DNA from: Lentisphaeria bacterium
GTDB lineage: Bacteria; Verrucomicrobiota; Lentisphaeria; Victivallales; UBA1829
Assembly: GCA_019408975.1 (NCBI GenBank)
Contig: DXVA01000062.1
Location: 1-16,774, forward strand
DNA length: 16,774 nt
Direction: 5' to 3'
Made by a program: the position numbers and the translations under genes. Under the pieces are notes generated by a model. That model saw only the letters and a program-made list of their open reading frames with translations. It searched no databases and was not told where the DNA came from. Below are positions 15,503-16,774 of the stretch, in pieces; position 1 is the stretch's first letter, and the number at the start of each line of letters is the position of its first letter.

Positions 15503-16531
15503 TTATAATGTATTCAAATCACAGAAATGTGCCGGATAACAGCGACAGACAGCTTCAAAAGGCGAACGGTTCCTGTCTATGGCAAAATTCAGGGCGTCGC
15601 GGGTGATCCTCTCAAAATCAAACGTCATGAACGAATGAGTGCTTTTGTCTCCGGGAGATTCCATGACAGACACCACTCCGAAATCCTTCCTGATTTCCAT
15701 ACCCACCTCCTGCGCGCAGCGGATTGTGCAGCTTCCCATTTCCGAATCCAGACAAACCACCGCAGTCTGCCTGGGAACAGTTTTCAGAAATGCCCTGACC
15801 GCTTCCGGATCGCGTGTCGCCGGAGCATTCTCAATCACTTTAAGGGGAATCTCATCCGCAATCTGCCGGAGCCCCGCATCGACCAGCCGGCTGAACGGAG
15901 CCCTGCTGTCCGCCGGAAAGAATGTAATATTTTTATATCCTGCCAATGCCGCCTTCACCGCCGCCAGCAATCCTGCGGAACGGAAATCCGGCAGAAAAGC
16001 GCATTCCGCAGACATATCGTCAATATACGGCGAAAGGTGAATGACTTTCATGCCGTCGCTGCGCATACGCCGGAAAAAATCCGTGTTGACGGGGGCAATC
16101 GGCGACGCTTCTATGACAATCGCGGCAAAGGCAAGCTCCTGTGCCTTGCGCAGAAAACTCTGCTCCCGTTCCGGGGACTGCGCATCAGGTGTGGAACGGT
16201 AGATACTGAACATCCAGCCCTGATGTAAAAAGTCATCTTTGCAGCGTTCCAGCGTATCCAGAAACTGGTCGTCAAGGACAATTGCGCCGATCAACTGCGA
16301 ACGCTCCTGCGCAACGCCCTCTTTCTCCTGGCCCGCAACAAAAGTCCCGCGCCCGCGGATCACCCGAAGCAAACCCAGCTTGGCAAGGTCATCCACCATT
16401 CTTTTAACGGTTGTAACACTGCAATTGTAACGCCGGGACAAATCGCGGAATGTCGGAATCTGCCCGTCTTCCACAATCGCTCCGGATTCAATTTCCTTCT
16501 GAAAGATCCTGACTAGTTTCTGCTGTACCAT
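15503..16531 (-). CDS. GntR-HTH / LacI-type sensor transcriptional regulator (cassette 2)
   Basis: A 342-residue regulator of the same layout as the first: a GntR winged helix at residues about 1-68 (IFQKEIESGAIVEDGQIPTFRDLSRRYNCS..., recognition helix TVKRMVDDLAKLG, wing VIRGRGTFVAG). A LacI/periplasmic-binding-protein-like sensor domain follows: LIGAIVLDDQ, FAAIVIEASP, KVIHLSPYIDD, LLAAVKAALAGYKNITFFPADSR, TAVVCLDSEMG, DFGVVSVME. The two regulators are clearly related in architecture but too diverged to be recent copies, which fits different ligands. The start ATG at 16531 has no good ribosome binding site; the leader before it is A-rich. Cassette promoter -10 and -35 elements lie just upstream. 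It begins the operon of pilin-2 and the LamG protein. Confidence 0.87.
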   Translation of the reverse strand: MVQQKLVRIFQKEIESGAIVEDGQIPTFRDLSRRYNCSVTTVKRMVDDLAKLGLLRVIRGRGTFVAGQEKEGVAQERSQLIGAIVLDDQFLDTLERCKDDFLHQGWMFSIYRSTPDAQSPEREQSFLRKAQELAFAAIVIEASPIAPVNTDFFRRMRSDGMKVIHLSPYIDDMSAECAFLPDFRSAGLLAAVKAALAGYKNITFFPADSRAPFSRLVDAGLRQIADEIPLKVIENAPATRDPEAVRAFLKTVPRQTAVVCLDSEMGSCTIRCAQEVGMEIRKDFGVVSVMESPGDKSTHSFMTFDFERITRDALNFAIDRNRSPFEAVCRCYPAHFCDLNTL

Positions 16532-16565
16532 TTTTGTTTTATATGTTTCCGTTTTGTTTCTTTAT

Positions 16566-16593
16566 ATTATAAGATAAAATACGATTCTGTCAA
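16566..16593 (-). promoter_or_regulatory. Consensus sigma70 promoter of cassette 2
   Basis: On the minus strand: TTGACA (16593-16588), 16-nt spacer, TATAAT (16571-16566). Both hexamers match consensus. The start would lie near 16560, leaving a short A-rich leader. The leader carries two GTTTC units (+ strand, 16545-16549 and 16556-16560) spaced 11 bp apart, a possible regulator site, but no palindrome like that of cassette 1. Confidence 0.8.
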
Positions 16594-16625
16594 TGGGGAA
16601 AATGAAATTTTTCCATTTTTTTAAG

Positions 16626-16664
16626 AAAAAACCGGAATTCAGGTGCTTCCGTCAGAAACACCGG
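16626..16664 (-). terminator. Possible intrinsic terminator upstream of the cassette-2 promoter
   Basis: On the minus strand GGTGTTTC (16662-16655) can pair with GAAGCACC (16649-16642) around a 5-nt loop, with one G-T wobble. Flanking CCGG at 16664-16661 could instead pair with CCGG at 16635-16632, directly followed by six T (16631-16626). The stem is better on the minus strand, where the pair that mismatches on + becomes a wobble. It would end a minus-strand transcript entering from the right of the window. Confidence 0.4.
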
Positions 16665-16679
16665 CAAAAAACAGAATGA

Positions 16680-16774
16680 ACAACCCCGGTGCAGATTACG
16701 CGGGGTATCGGGGATTTCACCTGCGGCGACCAGCTTATTCAGCTGGACCGAAGCAGGACTGAAAGTCCTGCACG
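16680..16774 (+). ncRNA. Hairpin-dense region at window edge, possible structured RNA (continues beyond the window)
   Basis: The last ~95 bases are GC-rich after an AT-rich promoter zone and hold three inverted repeats in succession. ACCCC (16683-16687) pairs with GGGGT (16702-16706). CCAGCT (16730-16735) pairs with AGCTGG (16741-16746) around a 5-nt loop. GCAGGACT (16753-16760) pairs with AGTCCTGC (16764-16771) around GAA. No convincing protein is encoded here on either strand. The density of exact stems suggests RNA structure or a mobile element end. An ATGA lies at 16676-16679, directly left of the block. I do not recognise the family; strand is a guess from the purine-rich GAA loop. Confidence 0.35.

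Noticed and set aside
16676..16762. Short + strand frame starting MNNPGADYAGYRG
   Set aside because: Only 28 codons, no ribosome binding site, and it overlaps the hairpins; structure explains the sequence better.
16590..16774. Minus-strand open frame entering from the right edge (about 60 codons)
   Set aside because: It reads through the hairpin block, the terminator-like element and the -35 box of gntR-2; no recognisable protein motif.
1..16774. tRNA, rRNA, CRISPR array, insertion sequence
   Set aside because: No cloverleaf, rRNA core sequence, regularly spaced repeats or transposase motifs were seen in the window.

Overview
The window looks like a chromosomal segment of a Lentisphaerota (Victivallis-like) bacterium, or a close relative in the Planctomycetota-Verrucomicrobiota-Chlamydiota group. 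Three things suggest this: prepilin-like proteins with an FTLIELLVVIAIIAILA-type N-terminus and an H-x9-DG C-terminal motif, GntR regulators fused to a LacI-type sensor domain, and large secreted DUF4838 or LamG-type glycan-active proteins. This is inferred from gene content only; there is no rRNA or other marker in the window.

Left region (1-7290). The + strand starts inside a long helicase gene, the C-terminal ~706 residues of HrpA. It converges on a minus-strand operon read glgB -> larC -> hemW -> GNAT acetyltransferase. Gaps in that operon are 12 nt, a 4-nt ATGA overlap and 14 nt, so the four genes are very probably co-transcribed. An extended -10 promoter lies just upstream of glgB.

Middle and right regions (7291-16600). 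Two minus-strand cassettes stand in tandem with the same three-part layout: (1) a GntR-HTH/LacI-sensor regulator, (2) a single prepilin-like H-x9-DG protein, (3) a large secreted, probably glycan-active enzyme. Cassette 1 is gntR-1 (10347-11423), pilin-1 (9646-10332) and a DUF4838 protein (7370-9631). Cassette 2 is gntR-2 (15503-16531), pilin-2 (14786-15475) and a 1024-residue LamG plus TIM-barrel-like protein (11686-14760). Each cassette has a near-consensus sigma70 promoter in front of its regulator, and the two promoters share a 16-bp block with one difference (TGTCAATRGGGAAAAT on the + strand). Each cassette ends in a strong intrinsic terminator. Cassette 1 also carries a perfect 14-bp palindrome near its predicted transcription start, a good candidate operator. 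The likely working model is a ligand-sensing repressor controlling its own gene, a surface or secretion-related pseudopilin, and one extracellular enzyme, repeated for two substrates. No transporter is encoded in either cassette.

Right edge (16600-16774). The AT-rich promoter region gives way to a GC-rich, hairpin-dense stretch with no convincing protein. It may be the start of a structured RNA or a mobile element that continues beyond the window.
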